From positions 233,347 through 297,346 of the forward strand of contig NZ_LJYG01000047.1 of NCBI RefSeq assembly GCF_001440035.1: 64,000 nucleotides of DNA. Reading direction: 5' to 3'. The position numbers were made by a program, and so were the translations under genes. This document shows positions 43,825 through 53,509 of this stretch, piece after piece; position 1 is the stretch's first letter, and each line of letters starts with the position of its first letter. The DNA is from Bradyrhizobium manausense. GTDB lineage: Bacteria > Pseudomonadota > Alphaproteobacteria > Rhizobiales > Xanthobacteraceae. The notes below the pieces were generated by a model. That model saw only the letters and a program-made list of their open reading frames with translations, did no database searches and was not told the origin of the DNA.

Positions 43825-44262
43825 TTAGTCGGCCTCCGAGGAAGAGCGCAGCGGAGGCTTTCGATCCGATCGGTGCGGCGCAGCCGCCAGAGGAGCTGTG
43901 GGCTGGGCTGGCCCCTTGATTTCGACGAGCTCCTTGACCGCCCGCACGATCTCTTCGGGATGGAAGGGTTTCTTCACGATGCGGCTGCCCGGGACGGGGC
44001 GCGGGGTGACGGGTGAGAAGCCGGTGGCGTAGATGACCGGCAAATCGGGATACTGTTCCCGGTATCGTTCTGCGATCTGCCATCCATCGACCTGCCCGGG
44101 CAACCTGACATCGGTGACTAGCGCGTCTGCGACCCGACGTTTGCACCAGGCGAGCGCCTCCTCTCCCGTGCTCGCGTGGATCACGTGATGGCCTGCATCG
44201 CGCAAGGCCTCGAAAAGGAATTCGCGGATCAGAGGGTCGTCCTCGACAAGAAGTATGCTCAC
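43825..44262 (-). CDS. Single-domain response regulator (paralogue of 57869-58348)
   Basis: 145 residues with GTG start. A receiver domain with the acidic pair in LVEDDPLI, phospho-acceptor aspartate in VTDVRLPG, and the conserved lysine in IVKKPF. No output domain; the last 25 residues are a basic tail. It is nearly identical over the receiver to the product at 57869-58348, and about 50 bases upstream of both starts are also conserved, so the locus was duplicated. No kinase adjoins this copy. Confidence 0.9.
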   Translation of the reverse strand: MSILLVEDDPLIREFLFEALRDAGHHVIHASTGEEALAWCKRRVADALVTDVRLPGQVDGWQIAERYREQYPDLPVIYATGFSPVTPRPVPGSRIVKKPFHPEEIVRAVKELVEIKGPAQPTAPLAAAPHRSDRKPPLRSSSEAD

Positions 44263-44661
44263 TGTTCGCTCTTAAAATCGCTTGCGTTAATTAAGCAGTC
44301 GAACGGCGAAACGGGCCGGTCGTTCCTTGAATCCATGGAGGCTTGCACAAAGGTGGGGAAGTTGCTTGGAGTCCAGCGCCGTAAAATGCAGCCTGGCCCG
44401 CTGACGCAAATCGGCTTGAGTGGACGATCTGCGCCGGAGCGCGAGGCGTTGCGCAAAAGCGCCTCCGATTCACCATGCGAAGATGACCTGACTCGGGAGA
44501 ACCGGCCCGGCGGCTATAAGCTATAATCGGAGCTGGCGGCATGAGTGCACACTCCGGACTGTTACTGTTGCGAAGTCCGGAGCAGCTAGGCACTATGGGT
44601 TCCGCCTTTCGGGAACGGATGAAGAGCTTAGCCTGAGGGATAGGCTTCTCGGTTTGTACAC

Positions 44662-44835
44662 TCACTCATGCCGGCGAAAAATGCCGTCCTTCTTCGCGGC
44701 GCTGGCTGCGAGCTTCTCCCATTCTCGAGCGAGGCGCAGCCAGCCTTCTTTGTCCTCCTCACTCGCAGATTGTTCGGCCAAGCGACCGCACTCCTCAGCT
44801 CTCTTTTTGAAACGATCTGCGTCAGACAAAACCAC
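44662..44835 (-). CDS. Small helical protein, paralogue of 33949-34152
   Basis: 57 residues from a GTG at 44835, six bases after GAGGA. Sequence DADRFKKRAEECGRLAEQSA, then DKEGWLRLAREWEKLA, ending IFRRHE, follows the product at 33949-34152 residue by residue in its pattern. Another frame over the same DNA is open but shows no similarity to anything here. Confidence 0.65.
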   Translation of the reverse strand: MVLSDADRFKKRAEECGRLAEQSASEEDKEGWLRLAREWEKLAASAAKKDGIFRRHE

Positions 44836-45279
44836 GGCACTTCCTCGCCAGCATCAACTTGCGAGCTGTGAAGAGCGTTCCGGCGCCTGGTCGACGATGA
44901 AGGCGTTAAAGGGGGTCGATGAACCGCGAGGGTAGCAGCGAACTTTCCTTCTAAGTGTTAAGGCTCACTCATCTTGGGAAAAGGCGAGATATGGTAAAAC
45001 TCACCGGCTCCAGCGCGTCCGCCGATCCGTACTCCCCTGGCGATCGTTCCACTGTGGTGTTGGTGGCTGACGCGAGCCTTTTTTTTAAGAACAACAAGAT
45101 CCAGGTGGCATGCGTTGAGCCCACCTTGCGAGGCTTGACCCCGACCGTGTCCTTGAGCTTGGCCAATGATGCCTTGTCCATGACGGACGACTCGACGGCG
45201 GTGCTTGCATCAAGAGATCGTAGAGCTTTCGGCCAGGCTTGTACCGAATGATGGTCGAGAGACGAACGAGCCTGACAAC
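44836..45279. other. Intergenic stretch
   Basis: About 440 bases with open frames on both strands, none with a recognisable motif or supportive ribosome site. No RNA gene seen. Confidence 0.35.
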
Positions 45280-45624
45280 CTATTTCGTGACATGCCTCAA
45301 TCGTTCTTCTGCCTCAAGATCTAGGCAGCGTGAAAATCGCGGCCCCCGCCATGCGGGAGACGGTTCAATGCATTCCACTAGACGTGTGCAGTAAGCTTCT
45401 TCCAGCCGCCTTCGAATAAGGACACTTCCGATCGTTTCCAAGGAAGACTGCTGTTCAAGGCTTTTCGAGAGTTCAACGCTCTGTCTCTTGTAATGCTTGA
45501 TGGCCGCTGCGAGGCATTCTGATTGCGCCGCTGTATCGGCTCTGGTCTGTAATGAGCTTGCTGCGAGGGCAAATGAGATCGACAAGGCTGTCAAATATCG
45601 TCGACGAGATTGCGAACTAGACAT
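45280..45624 (-). CDS. Secreted hypothetical protein
   Basis: 114 residues. Signal peptide (RRRYLTALSISFALAASSLQ) ending near TRADT. The mature part is helical with four cysteines (ECLAAAIKHYK, EAYCTRLVECIE, RCLDLEAEE), suggesting two disulphides. Monocistronic. No family recognised. Confidence 0.6.
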   Translation of the reverse strand: MSSSQSRRRYLTALSISFALAASSLQTRADTAAQSECLAAAIKHYKRQSVELSKSLEQQSSLETIGSVLIRRRLEEAYCTRLVECIEPSPAWRGPRFSRCLDLEAEERLRHVTK

Positions 45625-45851
45625 GGCTTTCTCGTCATCGGATCGGGCGCCAACGCCGTTTGGTCAAGAGCGCCCGTTATCCTCACTGCGTAGGGAAGCA
45701 GGAGGGTTAGTGCCTCGGCGATGAACGTGCTGTGAATTTCGACGTACGGGTCGTTAAAAGCGGTTAATCTATCGGGTCGGTGGGCCATCGCGAGATTGGG
45801 ATCCGGAGACGTTCACGGGTTCGAGCTCTACGCTTCCATGCGCGCGGTCCT

Positions 45852-46118
45852 CTAATCAGATGTCTCGTCGGATCGCCCCCTGATTTCCCGCTCCGCCTGC
45901 AGCCAGAAGTCAAGGTCACGCCCCGCAGGGCGCCCGGCCTGCTCCCAGAGCTCACGTGCCCGTATCTTGATCTGTCGATCTTGAGTGGACGGGAACAGCC
46001 TCTGCCTAAGTTCGTCGGCAAACCGTCTCAGACGGCTGGCAGTTCTCTCGTCCCGAATGTAGGCGGCCGCCTTCGTGGCCAACTCGATTTGGTGCTCCAG
46101 CTTCGCCCGCTCGTCCAT
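45852..46118 (-). CDS. DUF2934-domain protein
   Basis: 88 residues. The C-terminal 45 residues match DUF2934 (IKIRARELWEQAGRPAGRDLDFWLQAEREI), a short helical domain frequent in rhizobia and of unknown function. The N-terminal half is a charged helix. Start ATG at 46118. Confidence 0.85.
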   Translation of the reverse strand: MDERAKLEHQIELATKAAAYIRDERTASRLRRFADELRQRLFPSTQDRQIKIRARELWEQAGRPAGRDLDFWLQAEREIRGRSDETSD

Positions 46119-46207
46119 CTGAGCCGCTCCCGTCCTACTTTGTTGAAGACGACGATGGCGCCCACTTGTTTCGCTGGCAGGGCTTACTTCTACAAATGTT
46201 GAGCGTA

Positions 46208-46225
46208 GTGTTCACTTTTGTACAC
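46208..46225 (+). promoter_or_regulatory. Recurring motif, copy A
   Basis: gtgttcacttttgtacac, 90 bases before the ATG at 46315. Near-identical copies occur at 53898, 58675 and, inverted with a few changes, at 47690. A shared regulatory site or the scar of a mobile element is possible. Confidence 0.45.
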
Positions 46226-46314
46226 AAGAGGCTCTTAACCCCTTTAAGCCAATGCACTGTACCCGCGCTGAATACCGGCATAGCGTCTCTCCGCTGGTCG
46301 CTGGAGAGGCAGGC

Positions 46315-46530
46315 ATGGGCGAGTTTGAGGAACGAGTTCAAGCAAACATGGACGTCGTCTTGGAAGAGGTCTGCGCTGAATTGCCGAACGGCGGCGATCA
46401 CGAAAGCCGAAAGTATATCGCCGAGCAACTGATCCGGGCGGCGCGTGCGGGGAAGACCTCTCTCGGCGAGCTGACCTACGTCGGCCGTCGCGGCCTCGTT
46501 CACCTGAAGAACACGCCAAGGTCAGCCTAA
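46315..46530 (+). CDS. Small conserved hypothetical protein
   Basis: 71 residues from the ATG at 46315. Helical, with MDVVLEEVCAELPNGGDHESRK then IAEQLIRAARAGKTSLGELT and RRGLVHLKN. Its plan recalls the product at 39447-39647. A recurring 18-base motif lies upstream. Function unknown. Confidence 0.65.
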   Translation: MGEFEERVQANMDVVLEEVCAELPNGGDHESRKYIAEQLIRAARAGKTSLGELTYVGRRGLVHLKNTPRSA

Positions 46531-46651
46531 CTGTTCCGGAGCTAATGGCTCGAGCAATGGCGACTTAGGTGCCGTAGCTCCCAAACCGAACCGAGAGAGG
46601 GGCTGCGACGGTTGCTGCGGAACATCTCCGGCGGTAGTGCATTGCCGGCCA

Positions 46652-46870
46652 ATGCAGAGGTACTACTTTCATTTTGAGGGGAGTCGCCCCCATACGGATG
46701 AGGCTGGCGAGCTCCTGAAGAGCGATGAAGCGGCCTGGGATGCCGCACTCCGGCTGGTGCGCGATGTTGAGAATGGGTTACGACCAGGTGATCAGTGGAC
46801 ACTTTGCGTGTTCAGCGAGGAGAGACCCGTGTTTATCCTCAGGATGACAACAGAACGCTGCCGCCATTAG
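46652..46870 (+). CDS. DUF6894-like small protein
   Basis: 72 residues from the ATG at 46652. The start MQRYYFHFEG, the acidic middle (TDEAGELLKSDEAAWDAALR) and the strand WTLCVFSEERPVFILRM match the small DUF6894 family of rhizobia, whose function is unknown. It is convergent with the Crp-family gene, ten bases apart. Confidence 0.8.
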   Translation: MQRYYFHFEGSRPHTDEAGELLKSDEAAWDAALRLVRDVENGLRPGDQWTLCVFSEERPVFILRMTTERCRH

Positions 46871-46879
46871 CAAGAGGGG

Positions 46880-47611
46880 TCATCTTTTGGCTCCCGCAAA
46901 AACTTCAGCAAAGTGCTTTTTGACCCATCTGTTGCACGAGCACGATCTGCGATGAAGCGCTTCGAGGTTGCGAACGGTAATGCTCCCGCGAGCAGTCTCG
47001 AGAATGTCGGCAGCTTTGAAGTCCTGAAGGACGCGGCTCGCGTAGCTTCGACCCACTCCAAGTATGCCGGCAAACTGCTCATGGGTGAGCGGGACGAAAA
47101 GTTCGCCGGTATGTTCGACGAGCTCGATTAGCCATTTCGCCGCGCGTTGCTCGATGGAATGCGCCGCGTTGCAGGCAGTTGATTGAAATGACTGCGCCAC
47201 GAAGCAGTCGGCATATTTTGTGAGCAGTTGTCGCAGCCCATGAGATTCTTGCCGCGCCTCATGCAGCTTGCGGGCGGGCAGCCTGACCAATGGACCGGCC
47301 ATTTTTACTTTGATCCGAGAGTAGGCTGGCAAAAGCCCGCGACTGACTGCGCCGCCCGCGGCGCCTTCGCGTCCGATCAGGAGGACTTCGATCTCTCGAT
47401 CATCACCAGCCTCGACGGCAAAGGAGACCAAGGTGGGACCACAAGGGAAATAGACATTGTCGACTGTGTCGCCTGGATGATAGAGCGCTTGCCCCGCTCT
47501 CCCAACGATTTCCTCGAGGTGCGATCGAAGGATATCGAGGTCCTCAGGGGCAAGAGAACGCAGCAGATCATTTGCTGGCGTGCCATCCGTTTTTCTTTGC
47601 ACAGAAATCAT
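46880..47611 (-). CDS. Crp/Fnr-family transcriptional regulator
   Basis: 243 residues. N-terminal cyclic-nucleotide-binding-like barrel (residues 15-140, with YHPGDTVDNVYFPCGPTL) and C-terminal Crp-type helix-turn-helix (LTHEQFAGILGVGRSYASRVLQDFK). The barrel lacks the classic cAMP phosphate-cassette arginine motif, so another signal is likely. This non-Fnr, non-FixK subgroup is numerous in Bradyrhizobium. A divergent copy of the recurring 18-base motif lies about 60 bases upstream. Confidence 0.9.
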   Translation of the reverse strand: MISVQRKTDGTPANDLLRSLAPEDLDILRSHLEEIVGRAGQALYHPGDTVDNVYFPCGPTLVSFAVEAGDDREIEVLLIGREGAAGGAVSRGLLPAYSRIKVKMAGPLVRLPARKLHEARQESHGLRQLLTKYADCFVAQSFQSTACNAAHSIEQRAAKWLIELVEHTGELFVPLTHEQFAGILGVGRSYASRVLQDFKAADILETARGSITVRNLEALHRRSCSCNRWVKKHFAEVFAGAKR

Positions 47612-47670
47612 CCACCTGCACCCGCTAATCCGCTAGTGAGCGCCTGCTTTACGTTCCGGCCCCGGAACTT

Positions 47671-47690
47671 ACAGTACCAAAGTGCACACA
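47671..47690 (-). promoter_or_regulatory. Recurring motif, diverged inverted copy
   Basis: On the minus strand tgtgtgcactttggtactgt matches the motif gtgttcacttttgyactg with three changes. It is oriented toward the Crp-family gene that starts at 47611. Confidence 0.35.
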
Positions 47691-47867
47691 AGAGAATGTT
47701 GCCCGCGACTTATTTGCTCCGAAGTTGGAAATACTTTTCTGCGTAAAGGCTCTCTAGCCTCCGCACCCCACGTAAGCGCGCTGTCCGAATGCTGCAGTTC
47801 GATGGCTTTATATCGGCTGCATAGTCGCAGCGGATGCAGCGCCGAACGTACGCCGATCAAGTAGACT

Positions 47868-48345
47868 TTGGTTAATGATCTTGCTGGCAGTGGCTTCATC
47901 GCACAGGAGCGCAACTTCGTGCTGGTCGGCGGCACGAGCACCGGCGACCCACTTGGCCATTGCCATCGCCAGAAGCTGCATCCGAGGGCCCGTGGCCGCT
48001 CGTATAATGTGATCGACCTCGTAACCGCCTCGAGACCGAGTCCCGCAGCGGTCGGCAGCGCCGGCATGCCGAGCATTTGACGAGGATGGACTTCGTCGTC
48101 CCGAAGCAGCGCGGAAATCTGCACTTCGCCCAGTCCGGAGGCCAGCTTCTGTTCTATCTGGTCAGCCGCCTCTACGAGCACGCTTCCGTCATCGTCACCA
48201 CGAATCTCCGCTTCGGCGAATGGCCGAGCGTGTTCGGCGATGCGAAAGATGGCCACCGCGCGGCTCGATCGGCTGACCCACCACTGTGGCATCGTCGAGA
48301 CGGGCAAAGACAGTTGGCGGTTCGAAAGCCGAGACGAGGATCACA
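47868..48345 (+). pseudogene. istB: Decayed IS21-family istB helper ATPase
   Basis: Three frames together give the IstB sequence: DLAGSGFIAQERNFVLVGGT at the P-loop (the GKTH is lost by a shift), then [20 protein letters not shown] and [17 protein letters not shown], then [13 protein letters not shown] with DSWRFESR. At least two frameshifts separate them and the N-terminal domain is missing, so it is not functional. Confidence 0.82.
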
Positions 48346-48477
48346 TCATCCCCGCTCTCTCGCCTCCGCTATCCCGGCGAGCTCCGACGAGACAGAGCTA
48401 CCGCCAACCCCCGACCGTACGGAGGGGGGAAAATTGGACGCGGCGAGGAGTCAATTTAATTTGGAAGCCGATTGACA
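47868..48477 (+). mobile_element. IS21-family remnant
   Basis: The istB relic is followed by two related end-type segments (ggggaaaattggacg near 48427 and aatttggaagccgattgaca ending at 48477). The latter is the usual right terminus of rhizobial IS21 elements. istA and the left end are not visible. Confidence 0.6.
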
Positions 48478-49228
48478 GACCGGCAAAGTTAAACGCTGGA
48501 GCTGCTCGAGCGTGCCGAGCGGGAATTCATAGCAGAGTTCAATCAAGGCTAACTGCGTCGCGCCGCACTAACCGACCAACGGCTTTAAGACGAAGTGGGT
48601 AAGACGTCGATATGTCGGCGGTCGATGCTACTGGCTCGAAGGCCGATAGAGCCTGCGCGCATTCGCAGATTAGCGTACGGCCGAACGTCACGGGTTAGTA
48701 GGGTGGGCGAAATGGCGGGGTTCGGCACTGCATGTTAACAGCTTTAACCCGACGAGCGACCTGCCATTCACAAACGGTTCATAGGCCTAGCCTTAATCCG
48801 CCTGCTTTCCAGCAAGTAGGTAGGACGATGAGTTCCTTTGATCCGATGGCTCCTGCGGTCGATTGACTTGATGCTTATCGCGCAAATGGTCGTTCGCTCG
48901 ATGATCTGTACACTGATGATGCGCCGATACTATGCGGGTGCAGTGGTGAAAAGGCCGTATGGGGCTCGCAGGATCGAAAGTCCTATTGGGGTGCAAGGCT
49001 TGTCGACGGGCTCGCCGGAGATGTGGTCGATCTTCCGACCGCGGCTACGATGTCGTGGCTGTCACTTACCGAACCGCTGTTGGCGTCGTAAAGGCGATCC
49101 TCACATTCGACGCGAAAAACGGTGTGATCTCTCATCATCGCTGCGGTCAGCTCTGATGGCAGACGACTTCTCGTTAACGTCCATGGAGCCCCTTTCTATA
49201 AAGGCGTCCACAGTCCGGAGGACACGCG
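48478..49228. other. Intergenic stretch after the IS21 remnant
   Basis: About 750 bases with no recognised gene; open frames here lack motifs. No RNA gene or repeat was recognised. Confidence 0.4.
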
Positions 49229-49408
49229 ATGAAAGACATGCAAGCCAGCCTTGAGAAGCTTCGCACCGATGCAGCAGAAGCGGCTCTGGTCCGTGACCTC
49301 GCGACCGAGCCCGACAAGAAAGCCCTTTACGCCCTCCTGGCGGAACACCTGTGCAATCTTGCGGACGAGGTAGAGAGGGCAATCAGGCGGCAACGTGCGC
49401 AGTCCTGA
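49229..49408 (+). CDS. Small helical protein, paralogue of 59424-59633
   Basis: 59 residues: MKDMQASLEKLRTDAAEAAL then VRDLATEPDKKALYALLAEH and a charged end, preceded by ccggaggac. The product at 59424-59633 begins MKDVQAHLEKLRAQIAECEL with the same RDLAT segment, so the two are clear paralogues 10 kb apart. Single helical hairpin, function unknown. Confidence 0.75.
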   Translation: MKDMQASLEKLRTDAAEAALVRDLATEPDKKALYALLAEHLCNLADEVERAIRRQRAQS

Positions 49409-49526
49409 GGGGGTCGTTATCTCGCCCCACCCCGTAGCTCACGTGCCAGAGCGCCGCTTTGTCCGCTTCCCGAGAGGTCCTTGGTCGTTCAGTGCGAGCC
49501 ACGCTCGCTTCAAGGAGCAAGCGTGT

Positions 49527-52037
49527 TTACGACACCCGCCGCAGCACGCGCGAAAGTTCCTCAGCCGCGTAGGGCTTCTGGATGAGATCGAAACCATGGC
49601 GACCATCTTCAGCAAGGACTTCACTATAGCCAGAGGTCAGGACGACCGGAATGCCGGGGTAGCGGCGCCTGATCTCCCTTCCAAGGTCCACCCCATTCAT
49701 CCCCGGCATGATCACGTCGGAAAAGACGACGTCATAACTGTTTGCCTCATCTAAGAGCTTCAACGCCTCGTCCGCGTTCGCGGCAAGTGTCGTCTCATAG
49801 CCGAGGTCCTCCAGAATCTGGGTCGAAGATCGTCCGACCTCCACGTTGTCCTCTACCACAAGAACGCGGCGTCCGCGGCCGTGATCGGATCGCGGACTTT
49901 CGAGCGTCGCCGCGCCGGCAGCTTCATCAGAAATGGTCTCACGCTCGGCTCGGGGCAAATAGAGTGTAAATGTGGTGCCCAGGCCTACCTCGCTCTCAAC
50001 CGTGACGTCGCCGCCCGATTGCTTAGCGAAGCCGTAGACTTGGCTAAGTCCTAGGCCGGTACCCTTGCCTACCTCTTTCGTAGTGAAAAACGGTTCGAAG
50101 ACATGCGTCAGCTTATCCGGCGAGATGCCTGCGCCGGTGTCGGTGAGCGATACGGCAACGCAGGGATCGCTGCCGGCTTGCCCGCGAACGGCTGGCATGC
50201 CTGCGAGCTCCTCTATCTTGATGAGCAGCGCCCCCTCGCCATTCATCGCATCGCGGGCATTCACAGCCATGTTGACAAGCGCCGTCTCGAACTGGCTGAC
50301 GTCCGCCTCGACAAAGCAATTCTCGCACGCGACTTCTGTCTCGATCCGGATTCGAGATCCTACGATCGTGATCAGCATATCGATAATAGCCTGAACACGA
50401 TCGGCCGCATCGAACACTTCAGGCTTAAGCGCTTGCCGCCGTGCGAACGCTAGAAGCTGGCCGGTTAGCTTGGAGGCGCGGTCCACGGTGGCCGAGATGG
50501 CATCCACGTAGCGCCGTCGGCGCTCTTCGCTAATTCCCGGTCGAAGGAGGAGGTCCGTCGAGCTTTTGATGATTGTAAGCAGATTGTTGAAATCGTGTGC
50601 TACGCCTCCGGTCAGCTGGCCCACCGCCTCTATTTTCTGTGCCTGACGCAGCGCTTCCTCTGCCCTCATCAACTCGGCCGTACGCTCCATGACGCGCTGT
50701 TCTAGAGTCGCGGCGAGTTCTCGAATTTCGCGTTCCGCACGTCTTCGTTCGACCGCGGTACGGGTGCAATCCGCAACCTCTCGGATCAGGTCGAGCTCTG
50801 CCGGCGCCCACTCCCGAGCAGTCGCATGATTGAGGTAGAGCAACGCGACAAAGCCGCCCTGTTCCGTGACCGGCATATTCACAACGGATTGGGCGCTTAT
50901 CGCCTTTAGGGCATTCGCGGTCGCGGCCGTGCGAGGATCATTTTCTGCATCCGCAAACACGACAGTTTCGCCTCGCTTTAAATCCTCGATGTACGTCCCG
51001 TAGTCGCGAAAGTGCAGGACGCCGGCCAAACTCTTGATGCCGGGCGCGTTCCAATCCCGCTCGATGGTGATCGTTTCGGCCGCTTTGTCGATCGTGCCGT
51101 AGCCCGCACGGCTAACCCCCAATGTGCGCCCGAGTATTTCGGCTGCTGCATAGGAGAGTGTGGCGGGATCGTCGATGTCGCGGATGCGGTCCGAGAGTTC
51201 GACAAGCGCTATGCGGCGCGTTTCGGCGAATTGGCGATCGGTTTCGTCACGCGCGATCTTGATAAAGCCCCGCTCGTGACCCTGGTCGTTCCGCGGTAGG
51301 GGCCGCATCGAACCCCTTAGATACACGAGGGACCCGTCGGCACGCTGATGCCAACGCTCGTCAGGCGCAAAGCCCTTCTCGCGCGCGCTGCAAGCCTCGA
51401 CTGCCGGCTGCCCGGATGCACGGTCCGCGGGTGTGAAAATCGCGTCGGCGGAGCGACCTGTCATCTCGGCGGCTGTCCAGCCGAAGATCGCCTCAGCCCC
51501 AACTGACCAGCTAGTAACGCGTCGCTCCGGGTCAGTGGTGATGATGGCGTAGTCGGCGGCACTCTCAATGACGAGCCGCAGTCCCTGTTCGCTCGCCCGT
51601 AGCGCTTGGAGCCTGGCACGAGCCTCGTACTGCCGGCGGCGGCTCCGCAGCGCAGAGCGTGCGAGGCTTACAAGGGTGGTGGGGTGGAAAGGGCGCTCCA
51701 GGAACGTGACATTGCCGAGCACATCGAGAAAACGCTGAGCAGCGGGATTTCGCTCCAATCCCCCACCACGGGTCGTGAGCAGCACGAAGGGCAGGTCCGA
51801 CCAATCTTCCTGTTCTGCAAGCCAGGCGCTGAGAGGCCTGAGATCGGCCGTGGCGAGCGCCTCCTCAGTGACGACAACGAAGGCCGCCCCTGCATTGAGT
51901 TCTGCAATTAGGTCCGAGAGCGAGGAACAGGGGTCAGCAAGGAGATCCGCTTCGCGCAGGATCCCCGACGCAAGAATTGCGTCGCGACCTCGTGGGGCAA
52001 GTACAAGGGCTCGCTCAGAGAGCGTGCTACGGTTCAC
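49527..52037 (-). CDS. Hybrid sensor histidine kinase (REC-like/PAS/GAF/HK/REC)
   Basis: 836 residues, soluble. In order: a degenerate receiver-like domain (about 1-135), a PAS domain (about 150-275, VIESAADYAIITTDPERRVT), a GAF domain (about 285-445), a coiled coil, HisKA with the phospho-acceptor histidine in VGQLTGGVAHDFNNLLT, HATPase_c (VNMAVNARDAM, DTGAGISPD, GKGTGLGLS), and a C-terminal receiver (VVEDNVEVGRS, phospho-aspartate in VVFSDVIMPGM, QKPY). Its start overlaps the KaiC-family gene by four bases, so the two are co-translated. Confidence 0.92.
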   Translation of the reverse strand: MNRSTLSERALVLAPRGRDAILASGILREADLLADPCSSLSDLIAELNAGAAFVVVTEEALATADLRPLSAWLAEQEDWSDLPFVLLTTRGGGLERNPAAQRFLDVLGNVTFLERPFHPTTLVSLARSALRSRRRQYEARARLQALRASEQGLRLVIESAADYAIITTDPERRVTSWSVGAEAIFGWTAAEMTGRSADAIFTPADRASGQPAVEACSAREKGFAPDERWHQRADGSLVYLRGSMRPLPRNDQGHERGFIKIARDETDRQFAETRRIALVELSDRIRDIDDPATLSYAAAEILGRTLGVSRAGYGTIDKAAETITIERDWNAPGIKSLAGVLHFRDYGTYIEDLKRGETVVFADAENDPRTAATANALKAISAQSVVNMPVTEQGGFVALLYLNHATAREWAPAELDLIREVADCTRTAVERRRAEREIRELAATLEQRVMERTAELMRAEEALRQAQKIEAVGQLTGGVAHDFNNLLTIIKSSTDLLLRPGISEERRRRYVDAISATVDRASKLTGQLLAFARRQALKPEVFDAADRVQAIIDMLITIVGSRIRIETEVACENCFVEADVSQFETALVNMAVNARDAMNGEGALLIKIEELAGMPAVRGQAGSDPCVAVSLTDTGAGISPDKLTHVFEPFFTTKEVGKGTGLGLSQVYGFAKQSGGDVTVESEVGLGTTFTLYLPRAERETISDEAAGAATLESPRSDHGRGRRVLVVEDNVEVGRSSTQILEDLGYETTLAANADEALKLLDEANSYDVVFSDVIMPGMNGVDLGREIRRRYPGIPVVLTSGYSEVLAEDGRHGFDLIQKPYAAEELSRVLRRVS

Positions 52038-53509
52038 GTGTCCTCCGCGTTAAGCAACTTCGAACCGCCGCCAAGGAGGGTCGGTACGCCACGTAGGACC
52101 CCTTGAAAGTTCGTGAGCGGCTCGCCTAGCCTGATGCCCAATCCACCAATGCGGAACTCTCGAATTGTATCCTCGTGCGAGCTGGTGCGTTTCTTAATGA
52201 CCGAAATCGCGCGACGCACGCGGCCAAGCGCCTCAAAGTAGCGCAAGAGGATGACCGTGTCGGCGAGGTAAGTGACGTCCACAGGCGCCTGCATGTCACC
52301 AACAAGCCCGTGCTGAGCGACGATCAGGAAAGTCGTGGCGCCTTGCCGGTTCAAGTATTGAAGGATCTCATGCATGTGGAGCACCAGCGCGTGTTCACCG
52401 GGCATGGCAGCCTGGTAACCATTGAGGCTGTCGATCACCACAGTCTGTGCGCCGTGGGTCTCGACGCAATGCCGCACACGAGCAGAAAATTCGCCGGGGG
52501 CCAATTCGGCAGCATCCACCTGCTCGATGACGAGCTGTTCGGCCTTGACCATCGCTTGCAGGTCGATGTTCAAGCCTTTCGCGCGCTCGAACAGGAGCCC
52601 AAGTTCTTCGTCGAAGATGAACATTGCCGCGCGCTCGCCGCGCTGTGTGGCGCTTCGTACGAAGGTCAACGCGAGTATCGACTTGCCCGCTCCGGCCGGG
52701 CCGAGAATGAGGACGCTCGAGCCCCGTTCGACCCCACCGCCAAGTAGAGCATCGAGTTCACTGGATTCGGTCCTGACAACCTCTCGGGAGTAGACCACTT
52801 TGTGCTCGGCCGATACGAGTCGCGGGAAAACCTGAAGGCCTCCGGGCGCAATCGTAAAATCGTGGAAACCGCCTCGATACCGTCGTCCGCGGTACTTGAT
52901 GATCCGTAGCCGCCGCCGCTCGCCACCGTATTCAGGCGCGACTTCTTCCAAGCGAATAACACCATGTGCGACCGAGTGAACCGTCTTGTCGTTGAGCTCG
53001 GCAGTGAGGTCGTCGAGCAAAACAACGGTGGTGCCCGCCACCGCGAAATAATGTTTGAGACTGAGAATCTGTCGGCGGTACCGCAGCGAGCTCTGAGCAA
53101 GCAACCTGATCTCCGAGAGACTATCAAGAACGACGCGCTGCGGCTTCACTTTCTCGAACGCCTCGAAGATACGCTTCGTCGTCTCGCCTAGTTCCAGGTC
53201 GGAGGAATAGAGCAGGCTCTGCTGTTGGTCTTCATCAAGTAGGTTCTCCGGCGGGATAAGCTCAAAAATCTCCACCCCCGTCAGATCCCATTCATGCGAT
53301 GCGGCGCTAGCGCGCAATTCTTGCTCAGTTTCGGAGAGAGTGATGTAGAGGCACCGCTCCCCGGCTTCAGCTCCTGCGATCAGGAATTGCATCGCCAACG
53401 TTGTCTTGCCGGTGCCTGGAGCGCCTTCAAGAAGGAAGACGCGCCCCCGCTCGAACCCTCCACCAAGTACGTGGTTTAGCCCCTCTATACCGGTCCCTGC
53501 TTGACCCAT
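52034..53509 (-). CDS. KaiC-family double RecA-like ATPase
   Basis: 491 residues made of two KaiC domains. Domain 1 has Walker A EGAPGTGKTT (about 28-37) and the DSLSEIR Walker B (about 128-134). Domain 2 has Walker A LGPAGAGKS (about 266-274) and the VIDSLNGYQ Walker B. Proteobacterial KaiC homologues without KaiA/KaiB are linked to stress responses and not to a full clock. It is co-translated with a hybrid histidine kinase, a pairing repeatedly seen in rhizobia. No KaiB is visible nearby. Confidence 0.9.
   Translation of the reverse strand: MGQAGTGIEGLNHVLGGGFERGRVFLLEGAPGTGKTTLAMQFLIAGAEAGERCLYITLSETEQELRASAASHEWDLTGVEIFELIPPENLLDEDQQQSLLYSSDLELGETTKRIFEAFEKVKPQRVVLDSLSEIRLLAQSSLRYRRQILSLKHYFAVAGTTVVLLDDLTAELNDKTVHSVAHGVIRLEEVAPEYGGERRRLRIIKYRGRRYRGGFHDFTIAPGGLQVFPRLVSAEHKVVYSREVVRTESSELDALLGGGVERGSSVLILGPAGAGKSILALTFVRSATQRGERAAMFIFDEELGLLFERAKGLNIDLQAMVKAEQLVIEQVDAAELAPGEFSARVRHCVETHGAQTVVIDSLNGYQAAMPGEHALVLHMHEILQYLNRQGATTFLIVAQHGLVGDMQAPVDVTYLADTVILLRYFEALGRVRRAISVIKKRTSSHEDTIREFRIGGLGIRLGEPLTNFQGVLRGVPTLLGGGSKLLNAEDT

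Noticed and set aside
44969..45251. Frames on both strands resembling a possible transposase fragment
   Set aside because: No catalytic or family motif could be identified, so an insertion-sequence origin is not supported.
47669..48307. 212-residue minus-strand frame
   Set aside because: It is the complement of the istB relic; the plus strand carries recognisable IstB segments in three frames.
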